Origin: Casuarius casuarius
Lineage: Eukaryota > Chordata > Aves > Casuariiformes > Casuariidae
Assembly: GCA_003342895.1 (NCBI GenBank)
Contig: PTFA01000009.1
Span: 8,638,677 to 8,702,676, forward strand
Length of the DNA: 64,000 nucleotides
Reading direction: 5' to 3'
A model generated the notes under the pieces. The model was given only the letters and a program-made list of their open reading frames with translations, searched no databases and was not told where the DNA came from. Positions 35,608 to 48,213 of this stretch are shown in pieces. How positions within the stretch are numbered: position 1 is the stretch's first letter; every line of letters starts with the position of its first letter. A program made the position numbers and the translations under genes.

Positions 35608-38600
35608 CTAAATGTCAGGTAACACCAAAATAAGAAGGGAGAATGCTCTAACAGATGGCACTGAAAGAGCTGTTTCCAGAAAGGAAATGATCAGAAAATG
35701 ACCCAGTGCTTTCGATGACCTTCAGCATTCTATTCAAAAGACCAATTTCTAGTATTGGTGGATGAATGTCCAACTCCTTTGAGCCAAAAATAAGACTGGG
35801 ACAAATCTGAATCTGGTACCTGGACGTAACACAGCTTTGCTGTCAAATACTCTTTGCAATTTCACATCCCGAAAAACTGGTTTTGGTAGAAAATTCCTAA
35901 AGCTCAATTATCCAGACTAGCAGAGCAGCACAGATATTTCAGTGATTAAAATCATATATTTTTATTTGAAGCTGAGAAAGAATGTTCTTGAACTTTCTCA
36001 AAAACGTTTTCCTATTACCCAGAACATTTGGGATAGCCTGTTACTATGAGAAGACCTCCATTTAGATTGCTATTAGACCCCCTTTCAAGACTTCTCAGGG
36101 TGCAGAACAGAGGTGGAGACCTAAAGAGTGCTACTTATTATAATGAATATGGAGATTTATGAAATTAATTTAAGATGAAATAAAAATGCTTAGTCCCATG
36201 GTTTGGCAGGAAGGATCTATTTCTACTAATTGTACAATATCTTACTGAACATTAATGTTTAACATTAAAGAATTTGTATGAGGAATTTTAGCTAAGATAT
36301 CAAACTCCTATGCCAATAGTGATAGGTTTCTACACATAATGTGGGCATTCTTATTTTTTTCTTAATGGGTATCACAGTAAAGCAAGTGGATGCTGATTCA
36401 TGTTATTTGAGGGAACTATTCATTTGACAGCTATTAAAGACAGCATATTTTTAAAGCAGTTTATGGACTTTCAAAATTGTATGTGCTTCCAAAATCTAAA
36501 AATCAATTTTTAAGAAGCATTAATCACAATTGAGACCTTGTGTTTTTATTTATAACACCTGTGATTAGCACCTTTCTCATCAAGGGTCAATCTTTTATCT
36601 TACAAGCAACAGCATCTGTTTGTGTAAATGTCAAGTGAATGATAAATTACAGAGTAAAACCCACTATCCTTATAGAGCTTCATATGTTAGTGGTAACCTA
36701 CCGATCAGTGAACTGCTGGAGAAACAGAGATTATGATCATGTTGACCTGCTATTGAATTATGTCACTCTTTTTTGTCATAGTTGCCTGTGTTAAAAGCTA
36801 TTGTGGTAGAAGCAAATACTCAGTTCTCGCAGAATTTTTACAGCTTTGTTTAATATCTTTATCATGACCTGTTGATGCATCTTCTTAATAACAAAGTCAT
36901 AAAAAAAAGGGAATGTTAAATTAGAATCTTTTAATAACTAAATTTTTAAAACTACTGAATTAAACATGGCAACATTTCTTTACTGGATGAATTAATGTTC
37001 ATCCATGCAGAAAATTTTGAATGTAACATTATTTAAGCAATTTAAAAGTGAATTAAAGATTCATCCATTGTAACAGGTATCTGACTTCAGGCTAACATTT
37101 TAATCTCGATCATTGTTATAGTGTTTGCCATTCAAAAACTCTGAGAGATAAAGATGAAGGTTAATTCATGCAGAATGAAGACTCAGTTCCTTGTTGATAA
37201 GTATGATTGAGTATCAGGAAACTGCAAAATATGATAATGGAGCAATGGCTTACCTTAGTATGTTAGGCATCAGTTACAATTGTTTGAGTAATTGTTTTTA
37301 GCTTTTGGGTGTCAGATATATTATTGTTTTTAGATGTTGTTTTCATAGCTGGTATACTGACCACAGAAAGATTGCATTTTTTCTGTTGAAAGGAGGCCAA
37401 CAGATTTTATTAGAACCATTTGTAAATATTTACAATAAGTGACTGACAAACTGTTGTCTGGGGGGATTGATTTAAAAACAATAGTTGTCACTCTTTCGCA
37501 TTCTCCGATTTGCTAAGTTATTGTCCTTCTCTGTCATCTTTTCAACAACAGGCCTGATTCATCTCTCGCTTAAACAGGTGTAATTTCTTCATCTGAGTTA
37601 CTCTTGAATTTGAACTAGGAACAGTGTACGTAGAATCCCATTTGTTATGTCATGTTTAGACCAGCTGAATCATACTGAGAAATGATAGCAATGATGGTCC
37701 GATTTAGTCAAAAATACATTTCATTTTGGAACAGGCAAACAAAAATTGGCCATTACATGACCAGAGCGCTCACTATACCTCAAATACACTAAGAGTATGT
37801 AAATTCCCATCCACACTGGAAGGCAGTCTGTACAGCCGAGGAGCCTATTTCAACAGGTTTGGGAGTGCAAGAAACTGCTTCTTGCTACAGGATAATCTAC
37901 CCCAGGGAGGGTTTTACTTCTTAATTCTCATCAGTGAGTGTGAGGTAGTGTCTGTAACACAAAGGCTAATCTTACATTGAAAACTTTTATTGTATAGCTC
38001 TGGACATTTATGAAATCCCTATAAACATCTGATCTTTCTGAATCCTGCTCAGGCCTGCACTATCCTAGGGCAGCATGTTCCATACTGGTTGCAGTATCAT
38101 TATTTTTTGTATCTCGACAATGCTTCATGGAAGGTGTTTGCTTCTTGCAGCTTTCTTCTTATTTTGATGCCTTTTCAGAATAAAACGGTGTATTTCTGAG
38201 ATAGCAAAGAGATAATACTTGTATAAATCATACATTTCAAAATTAAATGTCAACATGTGTTTGTAATGGTCTTTTCCTCTTCTTTGCCTGATACAAAAGT
38301 GTACTATTTTTCTTCCCTTAACCCAACCACTGTCAAATCTGTTTTTCTCCTATTCTTCTCTAATTATCAAGAGAAAGTAACCAGCTCTCCTAAGAAATAA
38401 GTTTAATGAGTATAGTTCTGCTTAGTCTAATTAGATGACCAGGTTTGGAAGGCAATTAGCCATTCCCCTTACTGATCCCTAGAGACAAATTTTATTGTGT
38501 AATTGTATATGAATATATGCTTACATATTTTTCACCACTGTGTGTCAGATCCTGAAATGTCAGATCCTCATTTCAAAGTCCAGGTGTAGAGATCAGCTCC

Positions 38601-41600
38601 CTTTTATTTTTTCATGAAGGAAAAAGATTCATGTATGGGTCCAAATTATTGAAAACCAGCAGTTAAGTTAAAGAAACTTCACAGAACTGCCCTGATTCCC
38701 AAATGACTTCAGTTTTATATCTGAAATCCTGTCTTTAATACACGGATATCCATGAAATCAGAATCAGATGATACAGATATTGCTTAGCAGAAAAGCCAGT
38801 TAACAGTGGTACAAAGTTCTTCATCTACTGAATTCAGGCTGTATTAAAATACTCAGTAATCAGGAGAAAAACATACATTTGATTATGATGACGAGATTAT
38901 TAAACAGTGGCAAAATACACTAAAATTTGCTTCTTTATAACCTTTTTTGTAATGACACATTTATTAGAAACTGGCTGAATTTCAGTGGGCAGAGAATTAC
39001 ATAAAGTGGAAGCTACAAGGATGATTGATTATTATCACAAATTACGTGTTCTGACTTTAAACACTTTCAGTTTCCTAGTGTTGTTTTTTCTTACACCAAA
39101 GTGATTTTATTCTGATCTTCTTGAACAAAAAATGGAACAAAGGAAAAACAAAGGAACAAAAAACCCAAAGCAAAGATCTTACAAAGGTCTCACTTTGAAA
39201 GTTTTTTTTTTCATGTTTGGCTATATTTATAGAAAAGCTTTAATTACTGAATGCACATACTACATAGTACTTACTTAGAACTGACAAGAAGAAAGGTCAT
39301 TGAAGTTTTCCTACCATCTTTTAAGTGCATCTTCATAATATCCCTAATATACAGAGGGGAATGTAAACACTTGTTCTTAATATTTACTGTTCTGACATTA
39401 CTCACAATGAGTTCTGTATGTTACCGAGTGACTTAAAGTAGACTTACAAACTCAGATACTATCTACCTTATTTTCAGCTTTTGGAGAGGATGATCTTTTC
39501 TGGTAGGCTAGAGTGTGAATATCCCCATTTTTGTAAAATCTTTTCCTTCTCACGGGTATTATACAAACCTTAGGTTAAGAATTTAGGAGTGAAATGAACA
39601 ACTATTAAAAATAGTGCAAGTCATGTCATTGTTACTTGTGATAGCATGCCAGTCTTGATCCACATTTAGTACAAAAGAAAATCTCTGGTCCAAAGAGAAA
39701 GAGTCAAGTAGCAAGAGAAAGATCAGAACGTACAGGAGGACAAGGACGCTGGTCATTATAAGAAGCACCGGAGCAGTCCATCCATTAATAAATCTGGTGT
39801 TTGGTTGATTTGGGACATTTTAAGGCATGTTAGAAGAGAAGAGTTTCAGAGAGCTTTCAGAAGATGTTTAGGGACAGAAGCGGCTGCCTGAGACCTGAAC
39901 AGTCATTGCAGGACTTGTACTAGACAAAATTCCACAAGATAGCCTTAAAACCTCAGGTTTCAAATTAAAGCCATTAAATGAAGCAGGGAGTATCTGAATT
40001 TTTGCGTGCTTCCAGTTCCTTATTTCCCGTGGTGAGTTCTAACTGTAGCAGAACTAGTGCAGTTCTGTTGGAGGCCAGGTGGACCGTGACACTTGCACAA
40101 GATTCAATAGGTGCAGAATACACTGATCTTGTTTGCAGACCAACCTGAGGAAAAAACGCTGCAGGCCCACAAAGTAGCAGTAGCTGGAATATAGGGCTGA
40201 GGATAACTGCAGTGGTATCCACTGTGCAACAATAACCTGACTTCTACAGAGTATTTCTGTTTCAGTGCCTGATGTGTTACAACGTGGGATTAGTTCTTCC
40301 ATGAATCATTTGAAGGATAGCTTTTTTAATCCTCCTTCTTTTCTATGTGTCCACTAATGAACATAAAAATTGCATTCATTCTATTAGTCATTAATTCCGT
40401 AGTAACTACTCTGGAAGACCTACCATTCCAGTCGGTATGCTAGCAGCTATAAATATCAGTTATGATATTTAATGTAAATATCAGTTATCATTAGTTTGTG
40501 AACTCATATATTTTTAGGTCAAATATGTTGTTTCAGTGTTTGAGTAATAAAATGAATGAGGAATGTCTGTGTAGTTACCAACCATTGTATTTACATCCAG
40601 TAACATAAACCATTTCTGACAATTTTCTCACATTCACATAAGTTATGAATCCCCCAGGAAATACATCTGTAAGAAGATAAGTGATGCAACTTTTACAACA
40701 GAGTCACTTCCTCATTCTGCATTAATCCTGTTGTCAGAACAGTTGCTTTTAGTCTATATGAAAGCTTTTCCCTCCTCTTTTTCTTCTGAATGACCAGTTT
40801 CGTTCTTTCAGATTCAGTATTTATGACAGCGTGTGTCTCAGGACATAATGAATAATACTAATTTCTTATTTCAAGTAACTATAATGATGAAATTTGTGTT
40901 TGAGTGAACCGTACAGATCAAGCATGTTCATTAATGCTGTAGCTTGAAGTCTGTGTTCTTATGATAGACAAATGCTGATCAGAACAAAGATGATATTGGT
41001 AACACTTTATTTTTAGATTGATCAGCTTATTTAATAAAATGCAGTGTATATGTGTATAGACATAGTTTTCCTTGTTTCAGTTCTTGTGACATTTACATAG
41101 AATCTAAGCCTGATAACCACTTGTGAGTTACTAGCAACCCACTTCAGTAGATTTATTGTATTTTTATTTTATGATACAATATAAATATTGTAGAGATACA
41201 TAAACGTGTTGTTAGACAAAGGCAATAAAAGTGATGCATGTTTGGAATAGTTATTTGAAACATGAAATATATCTAATATAGAAATTAAATGAGTGAAATT
41301 TTTTCTCCCTCAAACCAGAAAAGGTAGTAAATTAATAACTTGCATAGGAGTTAGGAGTCAGTGCATAAACATGCATGTGAATACACTATGCAAATAGCTG
41401 ACAGAGTCTGGCTGCTGAACTCAAATATGAATATGTAAATAAATTAGAATTGATTCAGAAAGTACCAAATTTAAAAAAAAAGTCTTGGAAGTGAAGAAAA
41501 CCTCAAAACTGAATAAAGTGATTTGGGACAAAACCTTTATTAAGGTATGACACAGGAAGGCAAAAGAAATTAAAGAACTAGATTTACTGAATGTTTGGAG

Positions 41601-43236
41601 AAAGAGATGGTGCTTATCTGTGAACCTCTCCAAGTCCAGTATCTATAAACAATTAAATTTTCATTTGGATGAAGATGTGGTTAATGTGAATAGTTTCTTC
41701 TCTCATAGTGTCTTAATATAAGTCATACATTAACTACTGACCACACATTTCCATTGAAATGTATTTCTCTTCCCGCTCTCCACCTCTATTCTGCTGAGCA
41801 ATATTTATTGCTATCACAGACCTGTAAAAATTAAAACATATTTCAGATGTGAATGTTTACTTGATGTTTGGGTTTCTCTTTTTCATCTTGTTTAGAAAAT
41901 GGGGTTTTTCCTATAGATTTGAATCTTGGGCATCTATCATGAATTTAGGTTTGCTCTTAAAGAAAGTTAAAATCATTTTACTACAAATATGGCTTTTTTA
42001 GCACCTTGGGGAGGAGAAAGACAGATGAAAAAGAGAACATGATTCGAGCACTGAAAAGATGAGGGATGCACAAAAAATGTGAACTGCTGAATTTACTGTC
42101 TAGCTATAATGAGGTATTGCTTAACAATTAAGTTAAATTATGCAGCTGTTTCCTAGTATATTGTGCTAATGCATCTGAGAAATTACAATTTTCTGATTGG
42201 AGAATGTTATGTGGAGGAAGCTGTAGCATTCCCCATTCCTGCAACTATTCATTTCATGATTAAAAAAGGAAGCCAGTATTTTTGCAGCTGGCAGGAATAG
42301 GCAGTAAAAGATGACAATCCAAGGAGGCCTGTTAGTCATTGACACAATAAAACAATCTCAAACAAAAGCTGCAGAAAGAAAAAAGCTTGAAAGAGTATCA
42401 ACAATACACAACGGCAGCTGATCAGTTTCTGTGGCAAAGTGACTATATATAGGACTAGTAGAAGAAACACTTTTGAGCATTTCAAGGAGAAATGCTGTCA
42501 CACGTGTTACTTCAAAGCCAAGTGGTTGTGAATTTCAGGGAACAGTTGACTCAATACTTTAAAACAAAAATGTGGGAAGTACATCAGCTTTAAAAGAGAA
42601 AAACTACTTTGCTAATTAATAAATCTTAAAAATCTTTGACTTGCTTTAATTTCTTGGAAATTTTGCCTGAGTAAGGATTAAGTGAAAATCCAAAATCTAG
42701 AGAAAGTAAATAGGAAGAGAGTACTGAAATATGAAAACCAAAGAAATATGCTGGACTTCTAATTTTTGTATCTGAAATGGGCTTTTGGGAAAAGGGGGTA
42801 TAGAGAAGAAATTAGGTATGTTAATTGGAGCAGGTGGCTTATTTTTATTATTTCATATTTGACCAGCCTGAATTCTTAAGACTATTTAAAATTCCAGCCT
42901 AACAAATTTGTAAATCAATCTGTATTACCCATTGTTTAAACCTATTTATGCAAAAAAAATTTACAAAAACAAAAACTCTAGATGAAAACACATAATAGCT
43001 TTTGAGAAAAAAAATGAAAGCTTCAATTAGCATCCATACTTCAGATGATCCTTTTATTCTAATCATGTTTTGCATGATTCTTTTGTTTTAGTCAGCATTT
43101 CCTTTTTAAAAAAGTTGAATCAGAGTAAAATATCATTTTATTTCACATTTCATGAGTCTGAATAACATAAAATGAGGTTGTGCCATGCTTCATGACCATG
43201 CATATTTAAACATTTTGTATAAATACATTTACTTAC

Positions 43237-43327
43237 CTTGTTTTGATCTTATGACAAAGGACTGCCTGGAAATAATAATGAAGAAACCTAAGAAATGAAT
43301 AATGAGGAGCACTTGGCTGTAGAAATT
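43237..43327 (-). other. Candidate minus-strand exon (91 nt, or 29-nt microexon)
   Basis: On the minus strand CAAAACAAG|GTAAGT gives a near-perfect donor, with GTAAGT at 43236-43231. Two acceptors precede it. TTCTTCATTATTATTTCCAG ends just before 43265 and would define a 29-nt exon. ACTGTTCTTACAG ends just before 43327 and would define a 91-nt exon. The longer version is open and encodes a hydrophobic stretch, VLLIIHFLGFFIIIS, followed by a basic RQSFVIRSKQ, as at the cytoplasmic edge of a membrane helix. No family was recognised and no neighbouring exon was found. U-rich sequence reads as hydrophobic residues by default, so the membrane-like look is weak evidence. Confidence 0.22.
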
Positions 43328-44381
43328 CTGTAAGAACAGTATTACTGTCACTGCTTTTAATGCTATGTCCATGTATACCATGGTAATAGTACTTATATAA
43401 CATGTATATGGTGTCTTCAATAAAAAGGTACCTTTTCTATATATAGACACAAAAATAGATGCATCTGTAGCATATTCGTAATCAGTTTTTAAGAGTAAAA
43501 CCACTCATGAGCTGACGGTATTAAATATAAATAAAGGAAACTGAATATGTGCTGTACTCAGTTTTGAGTCTTAGAAATATTTTAATATTTTTCCAATTAG
43601 TTATATCATGTTGCATCTATAGAATAGCCACAAACAATTTGTATTTCTTAAAATGGGAGGTTACCCTAAAAGTTCTTGCAGACTCTTAACCACAGTATCA
43701 CAAATATTCTTCCATAATCAATACAAAAAGGAGAAAACTTTCATTGCCTCTTCCCTGAGGGTATATTCTAGAGTTTTCATAGGTATAGGTCTATAAATTA
43801 GAGCTTAATGCATTTGTGCCACAAAGCTACCAGGATTTTTATAAGCAACTATCCAAATGTTAAAAAGCATGAAAGCAATCACTCTAGTGTGCAATACAAC
43901 ACATTTTTTCTTCCCCAGAAGTATGAAAGCCTCCTTGTTTACATATTGTACGGCTGAAATTTTGGTTTCTAAAAGAGAAATTAGCTGTCAGAATAAAAAT
44001 GCTGGGGTTTGAGGCTTTCTGCTGTTAAATCAGCAGTATAAAAATAGTTTTGACTTCTTTCTTCCTTGCAGTACCTTGTTGTTTCTCTTTTTTTTCCACA
44101 CAGACTAATTAAGTGTTTTTATACTTAATATGATTTATCAGCCCTCATAATCTGAATTTCACAAGCAGTATATTCAGGAATTCCCTATGCCTATGTTCAT
44201 TTTACAGTGAACACACAGTACTCCAAGGAAAGTCCAGCTTTTTAGTAGAGACTAGCACTTAATTGATACTATGCCATCATCTAGAAGTCAAAGCTTTTGA
44301 AATGGTCTTCATTTCAAGTCAAGTAGGGAAAACATCAGCTTCAGAAACAGTTATGTTAATAACAGGGATAAAAGCCAATAT

Positions 44382-44410
44382 TAAAAAAAAGAAGAGAGAG
44401 GGAGAGAGAT
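44382..44410. repeat. Polypurine (GA)-rich tract
   Basis: An A-run is followed by GAAGAGAGAGGGAGAGAGA, an all-purine low-complexity stretch of about 29 bases. Confidence 0.8.
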
Positions 44411-47400
44411 AGACTAACAGAAGGGGATATAGAAGATCACCAGTCATTCAGTACTTACCTATATCTATAGAGGTAGACAAAATTTAGGCATTTTTTGTAA
44501 GGGACTAATTAATTTTATTAGAGAGTGAGTAAATTCAGCTGTGAATGTTTGAGAATCTAATGACTTCCAGAGATTCAGAATGAATTCAGCAATAAAAGCT
44601 AATTAGAAGGGAAATGGATGCCTGAAATATCCCTGGTGTGCATAAAGAAAGAGTGTAAAGACCATTAATTGAAATTAAAATTTAACAGTAGCCTAATGCT
44701 GCATGACATAAAATTCCATCTGTTGTGCAGAGCCACTAAACAAAGATACTTGGGGGATAGTGTACGGTGTCTCAGCTTTGCATCTAGTCAATGAATGTAT
44801 TTTAATATCAGACCGCTCCATACAATGAGAAGTCTGATGTTCGCAAGAGTCAGTTTAGGGCGTGATGATTCTTGTAATTACAAATTGGAGAAAAAAAAAA
44901 TTGTGCTGCATTAGTGAGGTATTTTATTTTTAATTAATTAGGTGGGTTTTCTTCTTCCTTTTTTTCCCCCTTACAAATGTAGAACATGTAGCCATCCATT
45001 TTAGTAGATATGGGCTGTAAAATCTTTGTCCAAATCAATTCCAAGAGATGCCTGCGTCTTGGAGACACCCATTCGCCTTGCAGGGTTCAAATAGCATTTA
45101 GGAGCAGGAGTGAAGTCAGTGACCCTACTCACAGCATCTGATCTGAAGCACAGCAGAAGGTTCTGCAGAACATGTGTAATGAAGTAAACTGTGGCTTTGA
45201 ATTATTTATCCTAGAATGTCTGTCTTGTTCTGCTGTTCACAAAATGTCTGCCAATTTCAATCATGTTTTTTAAACAAATGACTTACTAAGACTGATTAGC
45301 TGAGTTAATGCTCTAACCAGTTTTAGCGCACACACTGCTTGCCTGAACCCCATTGAAACTGTTCCCAAAATGTAGACTGATATATTTGGGAAAAGAGGCT
45401 GTATTGTACTTACATTTCTATATTAGATGAGCACAGCTAAAATAATTCCATTTTGATGGTGAGAAACATTCAGCTTGCAGTCAGAAAGGGTGTTATTCAT
45501 TAAAAAAAGATGCCTGTAGTTTAGAGTGTTTATAATTTTTGAGGAACTTCCAGCAGAAGGATTTTATACTCAAGGTTACCTATGTTACAGACTTTTTACA
45601 AAGTGAATCTGCCAAAGCGACCATACAGTTCTTACTTAGCGCAACATGACCATGAACTGTGATTGTTACCCAAGGCTAACTGCATGTTCAGTAGGCCATA
45701 ATGTCGAATTAGATGCTATTTGAGATTCATATAGTACATTTTCTAAATGTCTGCATGTGCATTAGTAATTCAGCACCTCCATTCTGAGAAAATTTTCAAT
45801 GCATTTAACTGCTGCTACAGAACACATACAGTGAAAGAAAATATGGAGTTGCACAGAAGAGAGCCACCATCATGATTTGTGGGCTTGCAGAATAAAAGTC
45901 CTTTAGAGGAAAAGGGCCAGGTTATCAAAACAGGGCTCAAAACAAAGATGTGACTTGTTTACAATTTGAATTTACAATGCAAAATTTTGTGAGTTAGTGG
46001 GAAGGAGGAAGAACTAGAGCCCATAAGAGGAAGTTAGAATGAAAGTTCATTCAAATTCATATTCAGCAGTTTTAGGGAACTTTAGCTGAATCTAATTAAT
46101 CATTAGAAGAAGCAGCAGCAAAATATATGGGGATGTCTTCTTTTATCGTCTCAGGACCAGGTTTCACTGCCTTTCTGGACAATCCTTTCAAACATTAAGA
46201 ACATGAAAAATACAGCTCTAAAGGTCAGGTTGCTAATGAAGATACTTTTGATATTTCTGACTTTGATTTACAAATTTACTTAAGAGCACAAGTATTTTCA
46301 CACAGAGTAGAAAAACAGAGTTCAGAACTAACTAGGCATATTTCAGCCTACATCTTTTACTAAGCATACGTGTAAAAACAATTCTCTTAGTGAGCAGCTG
46401 TTCCCAGTACTTTTGTAAAATTCTTGTCGTTGCAGCCCCTAGCCTTAGCATTTACTCTTCTCAATGTTTATTTTATTTTTCCTGTTTTGAGATCAAAATG
46501 TTCAAAATACATACTGCTATTTGATTCAAAGTACCTGTCATAGTACTTGTACTATTCCCAAAACATTCATTTGAGATGAAAGAGATAAGTGACTGGATAT
46601 ATATTTGTAGCAGCAAAGTATTTTTCTATCCATACTACATTTGCTGACTTTTTAAATTATGTTTAGGCAGTTGAACACATCCATAGGAAATCTGTCAGAC
46701 TGTGCTGAACCAACTGCCTTTAATTCCTCTCCAAGTAATAAGCTTCACTTGTAATTAGTTGTAAGGTATGTTTATAATGTTGTCCATTAGAGAGGTATGT
46801 GACAGCTTCTATATGCAAATGTTCCTCTCTTCCAGCCAAGATGTAATGATTATGTACATAATATTTATAAACATATGGTAAAACATTTTATGGAATATAT
46901 TTCAGTATTGGAGGATACTTGGGCAAAATATCGTGAAAGCCATCTGTACACAAGTGGGATAATGAGGGGTGTGACAGGCAGGCTGCTAACTATGAAAATC
47001 CTGATATCTGTTATATTGTTATTGCACTTGTCTTTGTTTATCACAGAGACAATGACAAAATGCTAACCTCTTACTCCTGCTGCTTCAGCTTTCAGAATGC
47101 CAGGCGTTTTTCTATCATTGGCCTTTAAAAATGCTGCTCAGAATTGCAAATAATGGATCACACTTTCGAAATGTTTCACATTTGCTGAAGCGTAACATCA
47201 TAATTTCATTGTTTTTTTCATTCTCCTATTTTGCTCCTATTTAAAGAAAAAAGTGTTTTACCTTCTGTGATGATTTCATCCAGTGTACTCCTGTTCATTT
47301 TCTGCTTACCTATATAAAGAGTTTAGGACATAATTCATTGCTACAAATATATTCCTCAAATGAATCTCACTCAAATGAAGTAATTATTCTGCACAAACAG

Positions 47401-47449
47401 TAGAAACTTTGAGTCAGTCATTCATCAGCATCAGTGTTGATGAGTCAAG

Positions 47450-48012
47450 GAAAATGAGTATTCCTCTCTACTTGGCAATCATAAGGCCAAGTATGGAAGA
47501 CTGTTCAGTTTGGGGGCCTCTAATACAAGAGGGATATTGCCAAACTGGGAAGATTCATCAAGAGGACGATAACATGATTACAGGGCTAGAGCGCATGATG
47601 TTGAAGGGCGCTAGGCTTCCTGAAGCTGGGCCTGTTTAGCCTAGAGAAAAGAAGGCTAAAGAAGGATCCAGTTGCTCTCTTCAACTACCTAATAGGATAC
47701 TGGTAGAAAAGACAGAGCCAGATTCTTCTCGGGGGTGCATAGCAAAAGGTCAAGAGGCAGCTTGGGGTCACAAGTTGCAGCAAAGGACATTCTAGTTAAA
47801 TATAAAGAGAATTTCACAATTAAAGTCATTAAGTATTGGAACAGTGAAACAGGTGACTCAGAGAAGCTGAAAAGTAGAGGTCCATAGAGATACTCAAAAC
47901 CTGACTGGATGGGGCCCTAAGCAACCCAGCCTAATTTTGAAGTTAGCCCTGCTTTGAGCAGAAGAGTGACCGCCCGAGCTCCTTGCCAACCTAAATTATT
48001 CTATGTTTCTAT
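47450..48012 (+). mobile_element. CR1 LINE, 5'-truncated 3' end, sense orientation
   Basis: This is the C-terminal part of the CR1 ORF2 (reverse transcriptase protein) plus the short 3' untranslated tail. Residual protein signatures appear in different frames. RPSMEDC is at 47484-47504, at the place of the family's RP-x-LEYC motif. GLFSLEKRRL is at 47629-47658 and identical to the usual CR1 motif. Further along, GGATGGGGCCCTAAGCAACC (about 47909) and CCTTGCCAACCTAAATTATT (47981-48000) match the well-known 3' end. The element closes with ATTCTATGTTTCTAT, the typical short terminal repeat instead of a poly-A tail. Frameshifts and stops show it is long dead. Truncation at the 5' side is normal for CR1, and the left boundary is approximate. 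Confidence 0.9.
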
Positions 48013-48179
48013 ACCAGGAAAGCATAGGTATGCCAGATCTTTCAAAAAGAAAGCATTCTTACTTCGAAACCTTAATGTGTCTGCTGGAATTAATGGGTAC
48101 ATCTTAACTTCCTGGCAAATGCATGCTGTGGCATGTTTTGTGATCTTAGCCACCACATCAGTGTCTTTGTAATATGCTT

Positions 48180-48213
48180 TCTTTTTTTCTTTTCTTTTTT
48201 TTTTTTTTNTGTA
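48180..48213. repeat. Polypyrimidine/T-run containing an ambiguous base
   Basis: A T-rich tract with a few C residues ends in a long T-run interrupted by N at 48209. It is then followed by TGTAG. The N most likely marks a homopolymer that sequencing could not resolve. Length and sequence of this tract should not be trusted. Confidence 0.9.

Larger units (their letters stand above)
30731..47449. other. Long AT-rich non-coding stretch
   Basis: No recognised gene. Notable pieces inside are given separately: a T18 run, an LTR-like segment, a 15-bp tandem duplication and a minus-strand exon candidate. A 114-codon ATG frame lies on the minus strand at 34016-34360; its first 20 residues are hydrophobic, but it matches nothing known. 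On the minus strand near 31789-31817 a short ATG frame runs into a good donor (GCGCAG|GTGAGA). Regions 36400-36640 and 42130-42400 look like candidate conserved non-coding DNA by texture only. Confidence 0.55.

Noticed and set aside
39974..40302. Two overlapping minus-strand 82-codon frames, one with a hydrophobic start
   Set aside because: The frame with the signal-like start begins at GTG. No splice sites or known homologues support it.
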